A stretch of DNA of 64,000 nt from an uncultured Oscillospiraceae bacterium (GTDB lineage: Bacteria > Bacillota > Clostridia > Oscillospirales > Oscillospiraceae). Within the stretch, counting starts at the first letter, position 1. Each line of letters starts with the position of its first letter. Shown piece by piece: positions 15,644 through 24,524 of this stretch. The notes below the pieces were generated by a model, which worked only from the letters and a program-made list of their open reading frames with translations, made no database searches and was not told the origin of the DNA. The translations under genes and the position numbers were made by a program. The stretch covers positions 62,001 through 126,000 of the forward strand of contig CAJTUE010000002.1 of NCBI GenBank assembly GCA_910579775.1, in the 5' to 3' direction.

Positions 15644-16449
15644 GCCTTCGCCCCCTCTAGCGCTTGATGGGATCTCTCTACCAGCTCTTTCAAATCAAGA
15701 GGCCGTAAGGGCATATCCCTTGTCATTAGATAGCCCAGGTATTCAATGTTTCCTTCAGGTCCCTTAATGGGCGAAAAGGTCAATTCCTTTACAAAAAAAC
15801 CATTCTCCGACGCATGAATCAGGAACCGTTCCAGCACTTGCAAATGGACGGCTGGGTCCCGAACGACCCCCTTTTTGCCCACGTTTTCCCGTCCTGCTTC
15901 AAACTGCGGCTTGACCAGACAGACGACCTCGCCGCCGTCCTTAAGCACTCCCCGCAGAGCGGGCAGGATCAGCCGCAGGGAGATGAAGGAGACGTCTACG
16001 CTGGCAAAGTCCAACTCGTCCGGGATCTGCTCATGGGTCAAATAGCGGGCATTGGTGCGCTCCAGGGCAACCACCCGGGAATCGGTGCGGATCTTCCAGT
16101 CCAGCTTTCCATAGCCGGTGTCTACCGCGTATACCTTTGCGGCGCCGTACTGGAGCATACAGTCGGAAAACCCGCCGGTGGAGGCGCCAATGTCAGCACA
16201 GAGCTTTCCGGAAAGGTCTATGCTCCAAAGCTTCATGGCCTTTTCCAGCTTCAGTCCGCCCCGGCTCACATAAGGGATGGCGGGCCCCTTCACCTCCAGC
16301 ACGTCGCTTTCCAAAACGCCGGCGCCGGATTTCGTCACCTTCTCCCCGTTCACCGTCACCAGTCCTGCCATAATGGCGGCCTGGGCCTTTTGGCGGCTTT
16401 CGCAAAGCCCTCGCTCTGTGAGCAATACATCCAGCCTGAGCTTGCTCAT
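15640..16449 (-). CDS. tlyA: TlyA-family rRNA 2'-O-methyltransferase (hemolysin A family)
   Basis: The 269-residue protein has an N-terminal S4 RNA-binding domain (RLDVLLTERGLCESRQKAQAAIMAGLVTVNG) and an FtsJ-like methyltransferase domain. SAM motif CADIGASTGGFSDCML lies near 80-95, followed by YAVDTGYGKLDWKIR and ASVDVSFISLRLILPAL. Relatives methylate riboses in 16S and 23S rRNA. Start and stop overlap dxs and nadK by 4 bases each, typical of this conserved Firmicutes block. Confidence 0.9.
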   Translation of the reverse strand: MSKLRLDVLLTERGLCESRQKAQAAIMAGLVTVNGEKVTKSGAGVLESDVLEVKGPAIPYVSRGGLKLEKAMKLWSIDLSGKLCADIGASTGGFSDCMLQYGAAKVYAVDTGYGKLDWKIRTDSRVVALERTNARYLTHEQIPDELDFASVDVSFISLRLILPALRGVLKDGGEVVCLVKPQFEAGRENVGKKGVVRDPAVHLQVLERFLIHASENGFFVKELTFSPIKGPEGNIEYLGYLMTRDMPLRPLDLKELVERSHQALEGAKA

Positions 16450-18296
16450 GGCCTTGCCACCGCCCTTCTTGCGGCCTCTGCGATACTATCGGCGTCTAAA
16501 CCGCACAGCTTGCGCAGTTCCCGCACAGAGCCCTGGGTGATGAAACGGTCGCCTGTGTTACACAAAGTCACGCTCCGAGGCAACACGCCGTGCATGGCTA
16601 GCTGGGCCGCCAGCCGCTGGCCCACTGAGCCGGTCAGCACACATTCCTCCGCCGCTAAAAGCCGTCCGTTTTGACCAACCAGACCGCATAGCCCACTCCA
16701 ATCAGTCGGGGTCAAGTTATTTAGTTTTACAACCGTTGCGCTGATTTTTTCCCTCTCCAGCATCTCAGCAGCGGTCAGAACCGCATCCACAGTTGCGCCG
16801 TAGGTCACCATGGTAAGGTCCTTCCCTTGACGCAGGGTAACCCACTCAGCACCGTCATAGCCGCCCCGGTAAGTCCCTTCTCCCCCCCGGGGATAGCGGA
16901 CCGCGACCGGGCCTGCTGCGTGTTTGACCGCCCAGGTCAGCATATCCTCCAGCTCGTGGAAGCAGGCGGGAGCAAGGACAGTCATTCCGGGCACGGTGGC
17001 CAGATACCCCACGTCAAAAATCCCGTGGTGGGTCTCCCCATCTTCTCCCACAAGGCCCGCCCGGTCCACCCCGAAGATCACAGGAAGACCGCTGATGGCC
17101 ACGTCGTGCAGGAGCATGTCATAGCCTCTTTGCAAAAAAGAGGAATATACCGCGAACACAGGCTTTGCGCCCTGCTTGGCCATACCTGCGGCCATGGCAA
17201 CGCCGTGGCCCTCAGCGATACCCACGTCAAAGAACCGCTCGGGGTACATCCGCGCAAAGCGGTCCAATCCGGTCCCCGCCTGCATCGCCGCTGTGATGGC
17301 GCAAAGTCCGGACTCCTCCAGCGCCAGGCGGCACATGGTCTCACCAAAGACCGTGGAATACCCTGGCTTGGAGGGGGTCTTAGGAGCACCGGTGGCCGGT
17401 TCAAAGGGACCGACGCCGTGAAATTTGTCCGGTGCGGCCTCCGCGGGGGGATACCCCTTCCCCTTCACCGTGCGCACATGGAGCAGAACGGGAGTGGACA
17501 CCTCGTCTTTGGCATAACGCAAAAGACGGGTCAAAAGCTTTACATTGTGGCCGTCCACCGGTCCCATGTAGGTAAATCCCATGTCCTCAAACATACTACA
17601 GTGAAGCAGGGCGTCCTTGATGGCGGTCTTGACCTTATGGTTGAAGCGGTAAAGGGCGCGGCCCACCGCCGTGGCGTCCATAACCTTTCGATAGCCCTTC
17701 TTAAAGTTCAGATATTGGGGCTTCAGCCGTTGATGGGCAAGCCTCCGGCCCAGCCCCCCCACATTGGGAGAGATGGACATGCCGTTGTCATTGAGGATCA
17801 CGATCATGTGCTCCCCGCTCTGTCCGGCGTTGGAAAGGCCCTCATAGGCCAGTCCGCCCGTCATCGCGCCGTCGCCCAGCAGGGCCAGCACATGGTAGTC
17901 CTCCTCCCGCAGGGTGCGGCTACACGCCATGCCCAGCGCCACCGACACGGCGTTGGAGGCGTGGCCCGCGATAAAGGCGTCAGTCTGGCTCTCCGAGGGT
18001 TTGGGATAGCCGGAGATCCCGCCAAAGTTGCGAAGTGTATGAAAGACCCCTGTGCGGCCGGTCAACAGCTTATGACTGTAGCATTGGTGTCCTACGTCAA
18101 ACACCAGCCTGTCCTTGGACAGGTCGAACACCCGGTGGACGGCTACGGTCAGCTCCACAGCGCCCAGACCGGAGGCTAAATGTCCCCCCGTCTCCGCAAC
18201 CGTCTCAATCATTTTCCCCCGAAGCAGACCGCACAGCTCTACCGCCTCTTCATCGCTGAGTGCCTTACAGTCCAAGGAATCATCCAGCTTGACCAA
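16446..18296 (-). CDS. dxs: 1-deoxy-D-xylulose-5-phosphate synthase
   Basis: This thiamine-diphosphate enzyme condenses pyruvate and glyceraldehyde-3-phosphate, the entry step of the MEP isoprenoid pathway. The 616-residue product shows the ThDP motif GDGAMTGGLAYEGLSNAG (near 140-157) and NDNGMSI, the catalytic Glu in EGHGVAMAAGMA, and DRAGLVGEDGETHHG. Translation probably begins at TTG 18296 after AGGTGAGAGG. ispA lies just upstream, so isoprenoid precursor and prenyl chain synthesis are co-expressed. Confidence 0.95.
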   Translation of the reverse strand: MVKLDDSLDCKALSDEEAVELCGLLRGKMIETVAETGGHLASGLGAVELTVAVHRVFDLSKDRLVFDVGHQCYSHKLLTGRTGVFHTLRNFGGISGYPKPSESQTDAFIAGHASNAVSVALGMACSRTLREEDYHVLALLGDGAMTGGLAYEGLSNAGQSGEHMIVILNDNGMSISPNVGGLGRRLAHQRLKPQYLNFKKGYRKVMDATAVGRALYRFNHKVKTAIKDALLHCSMFEDMGFTYMGPVDGHNVKLLTRLLRYAKDEVSTPVLLHVRTVKGKGYPPAEAAPDKFHGVGPFEPATGAPKTPSKPGYSTVFGETMCRLALEESGLCAITAAMQAGTGLDRFARMYPERFFDVGIAEGHGVAMAAGMAKQGAKPVFAVYSSFLQRGYDMLLHDVAISGLPVIFGVDRAGLVGEDGETHHGIFDVGYLATVPGMTVLAPACFHELEDMLTWAVKHAAGPVAVRYPRGGEGTYRGGYDGAEWVTLRQGKDLTMVTYGATVDAVLTAAEMLEREKISATVVKLNNLTPTDWSGLCGLVGQNGRLLAAEECVLTGSVGQRLAAQLAMHGVLPRSVTLCNTGDRFITQGSVRELRKLCGLDADSIAEAARRAVARP

Positions 18297-18327
18297 GCCC
18301 TCTCACCTGCCTTTTACAAAAGTACGC

Positions 18328-19206
18328 TCAATTTTCCCGTGAGGCCAGCGTTTGCGCCAGCTCCTGCAGAAGCTCTGCCCCGGCCAGGCCCTCCAAGCAG
18401 GCGCAGGCCTCACAGCTCAGCTTCTCTACCCAACGCTGGCATTCCTCTAAGCCAAGCAGGGTCACAAAGGTGGTCTTCCCCTGCTCCGCATCGGACCCGA
18501 TGGGCTTGCCCAGCTCCTCGGTCGTGCTGGTCACGTCCAGGATATCGTCGCGCACCTGGAACGCCAGGCCCAGCCGCTGGGCGTAGCCCTCCACCGCTTG
18601 TCTCGTCTTTTCGTCCGCTCCGGCGGCGATACAGCCCAAATGGGTCGCGCAGCCGATGAGCGCCCCCGTCTTCAGACTCTGTAGTTCCTCCAATTCAGAA
18701 CGGGACAATGCGCGATCCTCGCCATCCATATCCAGCATCTGTCCACCTACCATTCCCCGGGGACCTGCTGCTGCGGATAATGCCTGTATGGCCGCCAGCC
18801 GCTGACTCTCGCTGAGGGCGAAAGCCCCAGCGATCACGCCAAAGGCGGCCGTGAGCAGGCCGTCTCCTGCCAAAATGGCGGTGGTCTCTCCAAATACCTT
18901 GTGGTTTGTTGGCTTGCCCCGACGCAGATCGTCGTTATCCATAGCGGGCAGATCGTCATGAATGAGGGAATAGGTATGTACCATCTCCACCGCGCAGGCC
19001 AGTGGGAGGGCCGCCTCCACATCGCCCCCACACAGACGACAGCACTCCAGTGTCAGGATCGGCCGAAGCCGCTTCCCCCCCGCCAAAAGGCTGTATTCCA
19101 TGGCCGGATAAATGTCTCCCCTTGGCGGCAGACCGGCAAAGATCTGGCGCAGAGACGCTTCAATGACCGTCGCGTCTGAAGCCAACCGCTCCTTCAGCGC
19201 CTTCAT
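18328..19206 (-). CDS. ispA: Polyprenyl (farnesyl) diphosphate synthase
   Basis: The 292-residue trans-prenyltransferase joins isopentenyl units to allylic diphosphates. The first Asp-rich motif is DDLPAMDNDD (near 82-91) followed by LRRGKPTNHKVF; the second is FQVRDDILDVTSTTEELGKPIGSD. Residues before the first motif (VHTYSLIH, with Tyr and Ser) suggest a short product such as C15; this is inference. The ATG overlaps the xseB stop. Confidence 0.92.
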   Translation of the reverse strand: MKALKERLASDATVIEASLRQIFAGLPPRGDIYPAMEYSLLAGGKRLRPILTLECCRLCGGDVEAALPLACAVEMVHTYSLIHDDLPAMDNDDLRRGKPTNHKVFGETTAILAGDGLLTAAFGVIAGAFALSESQRLAAIQALSAAAGPRGMVGGQMLDMDGEDRALSRSELEELQSLKTGALIGCATHLGCIAAGADEKTRQAVEGYAQRLGLAFQVRDDILDVTSTTEELGKPIGSDAEQGKTTFVTLLGLEECQRWVEKLSCEACACLEGLAGAELLQELAQTLASREN

Positions 19207-19436
19207 TCCTCCACCTCAAAGGGTGCTTCCTTAGGAAGGCCGTCCGCGCCCTTGGTCAGCTTGGTCACCTGCTGCTCCGCCTTGTCCAACATCACAGAGC
19301 ACTGCTTGACCAGCTTCGCCCCCTCGGAAAACAGGGCCAGAGACTCCTCCAGGGGTGCCTCGCCCCGTTCCATAGCGGTCACGATCTCCTCTAAGCGTGC
19401 CATGGCCTCTTCAAAGGTCAGCTTTTTCTCCGCCAT
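19203..19436 (-). CDS. xseB: Exodeoxyribonuclease VII small subunit
   Basis: A 77-residue helical protein (KLTFEEAMARLEEIVTAMERGEAPLEESLALFSEGAKLV) partners XseA in single-strand DNA exonuclease VII. The second ATG at 19436 is preferred over 19445, because GAAAGGA lies 8 bases before it while the first ATG has no room for a ribosome site. It is nested between xseA and ispA with overlaps or near contact, the conserved arrangement. Confidence 0.93.
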   Translation of the reverse strand: MAEKKLTFEEAMARLEEIVTAMERGEAPLEESLALFSEGAKLVKQCSVMLDKAEQQVTKLTKGADGLPKEAPFEVEE

Positions 19437-19441
19437 GTCTC

Positions 19442-20632
19442 TCATCCTTTCACTTGGCAGTCCACCGCTCCATCCCGGAGCTGTAATACGAACTCATCCT
19501 TCGCCTTCAAGCTTTTGACCGAGGTAATGACCGTCTCCCCCCGTTTGGGGATCGCATAGCCCCGCCCCAGCACCTTGAGCGGACTGAGGGCGTCCAACTT
19601 GCCCGCCGCTGCGGCAAAGCGCGTGCGCTCCTGGGCCACGCAGTGACGCAGAGCGGCGCCCATTTGCTCTCGGCTCCGGTCCAGCCACATCCGCCTTTCC
19701 TCAATCAGCCACATGGGGTCTTGCAGTGCCCGGCTGTTTTGCAAGCAGTCCAGCCGCTCCCGTTCCCGGCGCAGCTCCCGGGCCATCTGCTGCCCCAGCC
19801 TCTGGGACAGCTCCTGCACCCAGGCGTATACGTCGTTTTGGTCTGCCACCGCCAGCTCCGCCGCGTTGGAGGGCGTGGCCGCCCGCACGTCCGCCACCAG
19901 GTCGGAGATGGTCACGTCCGGCTCATGGCCCACCGCGGAGATCACAGGAAGTTCGGAGGCATAGATTGCCCGGGCGACGATCTCTTCGTTAAAGCACCAC
20001 AGGTCCTCCATGGAGCCGCCGCCCCGTCCAACAATGAGCAGATCGGCCACCTGACAGGCGTTGGCGTACGCGATAGCGCGGGCGATCTCCCCCGCCGCCT
20101 CCGCGCCCTGTACCCGCACAGGAAGGACGCAAACCTCGGCCATGGGCCAGCGGGCGCCTAAAATGCGGATCATATCCCGCACCGCCGCCCCTACCGGAGA
20201 GGTGATCAGCGCGATCTTCTCCGGGTAGACCGGCAACGGCTTCTTATGCTCCTGGGCAAATAAGCCTTCTCCCTGTAGCTTCTCCTTGAGCTGCTCAAAG
20301 GCCATGTGCAAATCGCCCACCCCGTCGGGCATCATGGCGGTGACGTAAAGCTGATAGGCGCCATCCCTGGGAAACACGCTCACCCGGCCCATGGCCACCA
20401 CCCGCATCCCGTTTTGGGGGCGAAACCGCAGGTGGATAGCGTTTCCCTTAAACATGACGCACTTTAGCGCACCGCTTTCGTCCTTGAGGGAAAAATAGTG
20501 GTGCCCGGAGGGATAGGCCTTGTAGTTGGAAATCTCGCCCCGCACAGTCACCGCCGCCAGTCCGGGATCGGAGTCCATCAACTCCTTGATGTAGTTGTTG
20601 AGAGCGGTAACGGAAAAAATATAGTTATCCAT
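19442..20632 (-). CDS. xseA: Exodeoxyribonuclease VII large subunit
   Basis: The catalytic subunit of exonuclease VII has 396 residues. The N-terminal OB fold (TVRGEISNYKAYPSGHHYFSLKDE, ALKCVMFKG) is followed by the nuclease core with ALITSPVGAAVRDMIRIL, GRGGGSMEDLWCFNEE and SAVGHEPDVTISDLVADVRAATPSNAAELAV, then a coiled coil and a C-terminal PLKVLGRGYAI motif. It overlaps the upstream TsaD-like gene by 8 bases. Confidence 0.95.
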   Translation of the reverse strand: MDNYIFSVTALNNYIKELMDSDPGLAAVTVRGEISNYKAYPSGHHYFSLKDESGALKCVMFKGNAIHLRFRPQNGMRVVAMGRVSVFPRDGAYQLYVTAMMPDGVGDLHMAFEQLKEKLQGEGLFAQEHKKPLPVYPEKIALITSPVGAAVRDMIRILGARWPMAEVCVLPVRVQGAEAAGEIARAIAYANACQVADLLIVGRGGGSMEDLWCFNEEIVARAIYASELPVISAVGHEPDVTISDLVADVRAATPSNAAELAVADQNDVYAWVQELSQRLGQQMARELRRERERLDCLQNSRALQDPMWLIEERRMWLDRSREQMGAALRHCVAQERTRFAAAAGKLDALSPLKVLGRGYAIPKRGETVITSVKSLKAKDEFVLQLRDGAVDCQVKG

Positions 20633-21563
20633 ACTGCGCCTCCCATTCCCGATAGGTCAGGATGGCCGCTCCCATTGCGTTATCGGCGGCGTATTCTGGA
20701 GCGGAGAACACCGCCTGACAAAATTCCGTCAGCACATATCGTACTCGTGTGTTGGAGGCTACGCCCCCTGAGCACAGCACCGGCAGGCCAGGGTATTCGT
20801 TCTGGACATCCGTGGTCACCCGCTGTAAAACGCCGGCCAGGGTATCCAGAACAAAGCGGGCAATCTCCTTGGGCTCCTCCCCTGCTTCCACAAGAGCTTT
20901 GACTTTGTTTTCCATGCCAGAGAGCGAAAAATGGCGGCCATCCGTCTTAACGGCAAAGGGAGATTGTTTTCCGGCCGCTTCCCGGCTCAAGGCGTCCAAC
21001 GCCTTTCCCGCTGGAAAATCCAGCTCCAAAAGAACACCGGTGCGGTCAATGAGCTGGCCAGCCGAAATGTCTGTTGTTCCGCCGATGACTTCAGCTGTCA
21101 CCGCCCGTCCCAGAGGCTCTGCCTTTAAAAGCTCCGTGGTGCCGCCGGACAGGTGCCAGGCCAGGAAGGGCCTATCCAGCAGCTCGGTCCGTCCGGCGCT
21201 CCAAGCGGCGGCGGCCAGGTGGCCCTGCTGATGGCTCCAAGGAAAAAAGGGCACGTTCAGGGCCTTCGCAGTCACACGCCCCTGCCCCGCGCCCGCCAAA
21301 AAGCAGGGCATATAGGAACCCTCCGCTTCCCGGGGCGCAACGCTGGCCCCTACGGCACAGAGCTCCAGCTGCCGCGTTCCCAGCAGCTCCTCCGCCAGCT
21401 CAGGCAGCTGGCGCACATGCTGAAACAGAGCGTCCTGCTGACGCAGACCCAGCGCCCCAGCTGGGACCTCCAGCAGCTTACGCGCCTGGGCGTGTACTGT
21501 AGGGGAAAAGCAGGCAATGGAGGTGGTATAATTGCTGGTGTCAAAGGCCAGAGCCGCTTTCAT
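20625..21563 (-). CDS. TsaD/Kae1-like ASKHA-fold protein (peptidase M22 family paralogue)
   Basis: The 312-residue protein has an actin-like fold related to the tRNA threonylcarbamoyltransferase subunit TsaD. It starts ALAFDTSNYTTSIAC, has a metal-type HxxxH in SHQQGHLAAAAW (near 129-140), LSGGTTELL, and the C-terminal nucleotide motif CSGGVASNTRVR. Divergence and position between nusB and xseA suggest a Clostridia-specific paralogue rather than tsaD itself, which normally sits with other tsa genes or near the chaperonin genes. The function is unassigned. Start and stop overlap nusB and xseA. Confidence 0.75.
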   Translation of the reverse strand: MKAALAFDTSNYTTSIACFSPTVHAQARKLLEVPAGALGLRQQDALFQHVRQLPELAEELLGTRQLELCAVGASVAPREAEGSYMPCFLAGAGQGRVTAKALNVPFFPWSHQQGHLAAAAWSAGRTELLDRPFLAWHLSGGTTELLKAEPLGRAVTAEVIGGTTDISAGQLIDRTGVLLELDFPAGKALDALSREAAGKQSPFAVKTDGRHFSLSGMENKVKALVEAGEEPKEIARFVLDTLAGVLQRVTTDVQNEYPGLPVLCSGGVASNTRVRYVLTEFCQAVFSAPEYAADNAMGAAILTYREWEAQYG

Positions 21564-22021
21564 CCCTTGCGCTCCTCTGGAAGCGCCTCCCGGACGAAGG
21601 TGCCCAGAATGCCGTTGATGAAGGCGCAGGCCTCGGCGTTTTCATAGCCCTTGGCGATCTCCACCGCCTCGTCAATGGAGGACGAGTTGGGAACGTCGGG
21701 CATGTATAGGATCTCATACATTGACGCGCGCATAATGGCCACTGCCACCCGGTCAATGCGCTCAAAGCGCCAGCCCTGAGCATAGCGCTCAATGTAGCCG
21801 TCCAGCTCGGGAACGTGGGCGTCCACCCCCCGGACCAACTCCTCGATATAGACCCTCTGCTTCTCATTGGGAAACTCCGCATACAGCGGCTCCTCTTCCC
21901 CTAGCCGGGCAAAGGCCTCCGGCGTAAGAAATTCCTCCAGCAGGCTGTCCGCCCGGTCATTGGAAAAGCTCAGTTCAAAAATAAAATGGACGGCGATCTC
22001 TCTGGCGTTACGTCTTGTCAT
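21560..22021 (-). CDS. nusB: Transcription antitermination factor NusB
   Basis: This 153-residue all-helical RNA-binding protein acts with NusE in rRNA antitermination. The N-terminus RRNAREIAVHFIFELSF and the core AIMRASMYEILYMPDVPNSSSIDEAVEIAKGYENAEACAFINGILG match the family. The ATG follows GGGAGGTAAACACC. It opens the operon running to recN. A palindrome with a TATAAT lies 50 bases upstream. Confidence 0.93.
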   Translation of the reverse strand: MTRRNAREIAVHFIFELSFSNDRADSLLEEFLTPEAFARLGEEEPLYAEFPNEKQRVYIEELVRGVDAHVPELDGYIERYAQGWRFERIDRVAVAIMRASMYEILYMPDVPNSSSIDEAVEIAKGYENAEACAFINGILGTFVREALPEERKG

Positions 22022-22070
22022 CGGTGTTTACCTCCCCGGCCCACCGTGGGCATATTGCGGCAGGATATAC

Positions 22071-22087
22071 CTTGTATTATATACAAG
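22071..22087 (-). promoter_or_regulatory. Palindrome carrying the likely nusB-operon -10 element
   Basis: CTTGTAT and ATACAAG flank TAT (7-3-7 palindrome). Minus-strand TATAAT occupies 22076-22081. No good -35 was found at 16-18 bases, so an activator or a non-sigma-A promoter is possible. Confidence 0.4.
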
Positions 22088-22128
22088 AATATACAAAAAA
22101 GGAACCCCTAAATCGGGGAAATTTAAAA

Positions 22129-22153
22129 GGCACCGGAGAATGTCTCCGGTGCC
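22129..22153 (-). terminator. Terminator after the Asp23-family gene
   Basis: GGCACCGGAGA pairs perfectly with TCTCCGGTGCC across a 3-base loop. On the minus strand it is followed by TTTTAAATTT. It separates asp23 from the nusB operon. Confidence 0.8.
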
Positions 22154-22170
22154 CTGCTTCGCTCTTGTTC

Positions 22171-22557
22171 TCAGTGCTTTTCCTTGGGCTTTTTCTGGAA
22201 AGAGATACCCGCGACCTGAACGTTGACCTGGCTGACCTCCATGCCGCTGGTGTTGGTCACGGCAGTCATGACCGCCTCCTGCACTTTCCGGGCCACGTCG
22301 GGGATCACATAGCCATACTGGATAAGGATGGAGATCTCCACCATGACCTGAGCGTTGGACACCAGCAAACGCACGCCCTTGGAATATACCTTCTTGCCCA
22401 TCAGCTCCGCCAGGTCGCTGGACAAATTGGCGGCCAGAGAGCTGACCCCTTCTACCTCCAGGGCGGCAGAGGCGGCCACCACCGCCAACACCTCGTCGGC
22501 AATGTGGATGGTGCCCATCTCGTCGGGATAGGAAATATAATCTCGGTTTTCGCTCAT
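22171..22557 (-). CDS. Asp23/Gls24-family envelope stress protein (YqhY-like)
   Basis: The 128-residue DUF322 protein has the typical core VLAVVAASAALEVEGVSSLA and a C-terminal VQEAVMTAVTNTSGMEVSQVNVQVAGISF. In Bacillus, YqhY sits immediately before nusB and affects acetyl-CoA carboxylase activity; the same position here supports orthology. It lacks a signal or membrane segment. It has its own promoter and terminator. Confidence 0.88.
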   Translation of the reverse strand: MSENRDYISYPDEMGTIHIADEVLAVVAASAALEVEGVSSLAANLSSDLAELMGKKVYSKGVRLLVSNAQVMVEISILIQYGYVIPDVARKVQEAVMTAVTNTSGMEVSQVNVQVAGISFQKKPKEKH

Positions 22558-22615
22558 AGCGCAACGCTCCTTTGCAATACAGCTTTCGCCTGCGGCAAAT
22601 AAATACTCTGGAGCT

Positions 22616-22643
22616 ATTATACCATAGATTGCAAAATTAGCAA
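22616..22643 (-). promoter_or_regulatory. Promoter of the Asp23-family gene
   Basis: Minus-strand TTGCTA (22638-22643), a 16-base spacer and TATAAT (22616-22621). Confidence 0.65.
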
Positions 22644-22702
22644 TGGCCTTTTGGTAGTTTTTTCACGCACCCACTTATTTTTCCTCTCTCCCTCGTCAAA
22701 GG

Positions 22703-23779
22703 CTACTTCCCGTTGAGATAGCGGATGATCCCTTGGGCGATCCCCAGAGCCATGCGGGTCTGATAGGCATCGTCCTTGAGCCTCAGCAGCTCCTCATGAC
22801 AAGTCATGAACCCTGTCTCCACCAGCACTGCGGGCATCTTGCTCTCCCGCACCACAGAAAAGTTGGCGGAGTTGATCCCCCGGTCGATCGCCCCGGTAAA
22901 TTGGCAGGCCGGGGTCTGGATAGCCTGAGCCAGAACCGCGCCCTGAACACTGCCGGGATAATGATAGACATAGAGACCCTGAAAATCGTGGTTGGTCTCT
23001 GAGGCATTACAGTGAATGCTGACAAAAATATCAGCCTTAGCCTCGTTGGCCAGCACCGAACGCCGCTTCAGCCCCACGTCGGAATCACTGTTTCTGGTCA
23101 ACATCGTGCGATAGCCCAGTCCCCGCAGGATCTCGTCCAGCTTCAGGGTCATGGAGAGATTCAGGTCTTTCTCGGACGTATTCTCATAGTAAGCCCCCGA
23201 CGCCGACCCGCCGTGGCCCGCGTCCAGAGCGATGAGGAACCGTTCCGGCGAAATGGGCGTGTCCAGTCCCGCCGAGGACACGCGAGCTGTATAGCTCCCC
23301 TGCTCCCAGCTCACAGAGCACCCCAGCACCTCAGAGAAAAAGCGAAGGGGAACCATGGTGTGTCCCTGCCCTTGATAGAACATGGCTGTGGCGGGCACAC
23401 CGTCGGGCAAGGGTTTTTCTGCCCCGTTGACCCGGGCGGCGGCGGACCCCATGGTAAGCACAACGCGGTCCCTTCCCCGTTCCACTACCACCTGGCTCTT
23501 GCCCTGCACCCACTCTACTTTGGCGCCCAGCTGCTCCGCCACCCAGCGCAGAGGCGCCAGGGTACGGCCGTTTAGAATGACCGCCGGCGTTTCCCCGGCC
23601 TCCATCCCTTCGCCATCCAGCACCAACGTCACCACCGCAAGCGTCTGAGCCGGGCCATATGTACCTTGCGTATAGTTGTAGACCCGGACGTTCACTGTGC
23701 CATTGGGAGGAAACGCCGCGGCGGCGCTTCCCACACACAAGAGCGTAAGCAACAGCAAGAAGGGCAGAAAGCGTTTCAT
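22703..23779 (-). CDS. Secreted N-acetylmuramoyl-L-alanine amidase with copper-amine-oxidase-like N-terminal domain
   Basis: The 358-residue protein starts with a signal peptide (MKRFLPFLLLLTLLCVGSAAA). A stalk-type domain with two repeats of the VILNGRTLAPLRWVAEQLGAKV kind follows (about 60-165), then an Amidase_3 zinc hydrolase. Visible catalytic features are IALDAGHGG, NTSEKDLNLSM, FVSIHCNAS and AVLVETGFM (metal His, Glu, His and catalytic Glu). It should act outside the membrane on peptidoglycan. Unlike the amidase at 2776, its zinc site is intact. It is a single-gene unit. Confidence 0.92.
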   Translation of the reverse strand: MKRFLPFLLLLTLLCVGSAAAAFPPNGTVNVRVYNYTQGTYGPAQTLAVVTLVLDGEGMEAGETPAVILNGRTLAPLRWVAEQLGAKVEWVQGKSQVVVERGRDRVVLTMGSAAARVNGAEKPLPDGVPATAMFYQGQGHTMVPLRFFSEVLGCSVSWEQGSYTARVSSAGLDTPISPERFLIALDAGHGGSASGAYYENTSEKDLNLSMTLKLDEILRGLGYRTMLTRNSDSDVGLKRRSVLANEAKADIFVSIHCNASETNHDFQGLYVYHYPGSVQGAVLAQAIQTPACQFTGAIDRGINSANFSVVRESKMPAVLVETGFMTCHEELLRLKDDAYQTRMALGIAQGIIRYLNGK

Positions 23780-23857
23780 GGAGAAAACCTCATTTCATGG
23801 ATTTTCTTCATTGTAACTGGCTTTCTGCCCCGGTTCAATCACAAATAGTTGGCTGTT

Positions 23858-24469
23858 TTACTCTTTCTTTCCAAAGCCGGTAAAGGGCGCCAGTTCCAGA
23901 CGGATAAAAAAGCCCTGACCATGCTTGCAGACAGGACAGACAGCGGGAGCCGCGGTGGAGTGGATGATCTGTCCGCAGTTAAGGCACATCCAGCCGGTCT
24001 CCACATCGGAAACAAACAGCCTGTCCTCCGCCAGCAGCTTGGCGAAATATTCAAACCGCTGGGCGTGGGTCTTCTCTACCCCCGCGATCATGGTGAAGGT
24101 GTGGGCGATGGCGTCAAAGCCCTCCTGGGCGGCGATCTTGGAGAAGGAAGAGTACACCATGTCGTGCTCTTCCTCTTCATTGTGTTGTGCGGCTTTCAGA
24201 TTGTCCAGCATATCGCTGTAGAGGTCCACAGGATAGCCACCGTCGATCTGGATCGTCTGCCCTGCCATCGGTTGCAGCAGGTCGTAAAACACCTTCCCGT
24301 GGGCTCTCTCCTGGTCCGCGGTGAATAAAAACACCTGCTGAACCACCTCCAGGCCCTTGCGCTTGGCCAGACCGGCGGCATAGGTATAGCGGTTGCGGGC
24401 TTGGCTCTCCCCGGCGAAGGCGCGCATGAGGTTCAGCCGGGTCTCGCTGTTTTCAAAGGAAACGGACAT
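23858..24469 (-). CDS. Rubrerythrin-family protein
   Basis: The 203-residue protein has a ferritin-like diiron four-helix bundle (MRAFAGESQARNRYTYAA, TADQERAHGKVFYDLL, EEEEHDMVYSSF, EKTHAQRFEYFAKLL) and a C-terminal rubredoxin-like iron site (CLNCGQIIH ... CPVC). Relatives reduce hydrogen peroxide in anaerobes. The ATG at 24469 follows GGGGGAG; an upstream extension of 31 residues has no such site. It is a single-gene unit after icd. Confidence 0.93.
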   Translation of the reverse strand: MSVSFENSETRLNLMRAFAGESQARNRYTYAAGLAKRKGLEVVQQVFLFTADQERAHGKVFYDLLQPMAGQTIQIDGGYPVDLYSDMLDNLKAAQHNEEEEHDMVYSSFSKIAAQEGFDAIAHTFTMIAGVEKTHAQRFEYFAKLLAEDRLFVSDVETGWMCLNCGQIIHSTAAPAVCPVCKHGQGFFIRLELAPFTGFGKKE

Positions 24470-24524
24470 AAACACTCCCCCTATCAGTATACGGATAGGG
24501 GGAGTATGCGCGTTGGGAGGAAAA

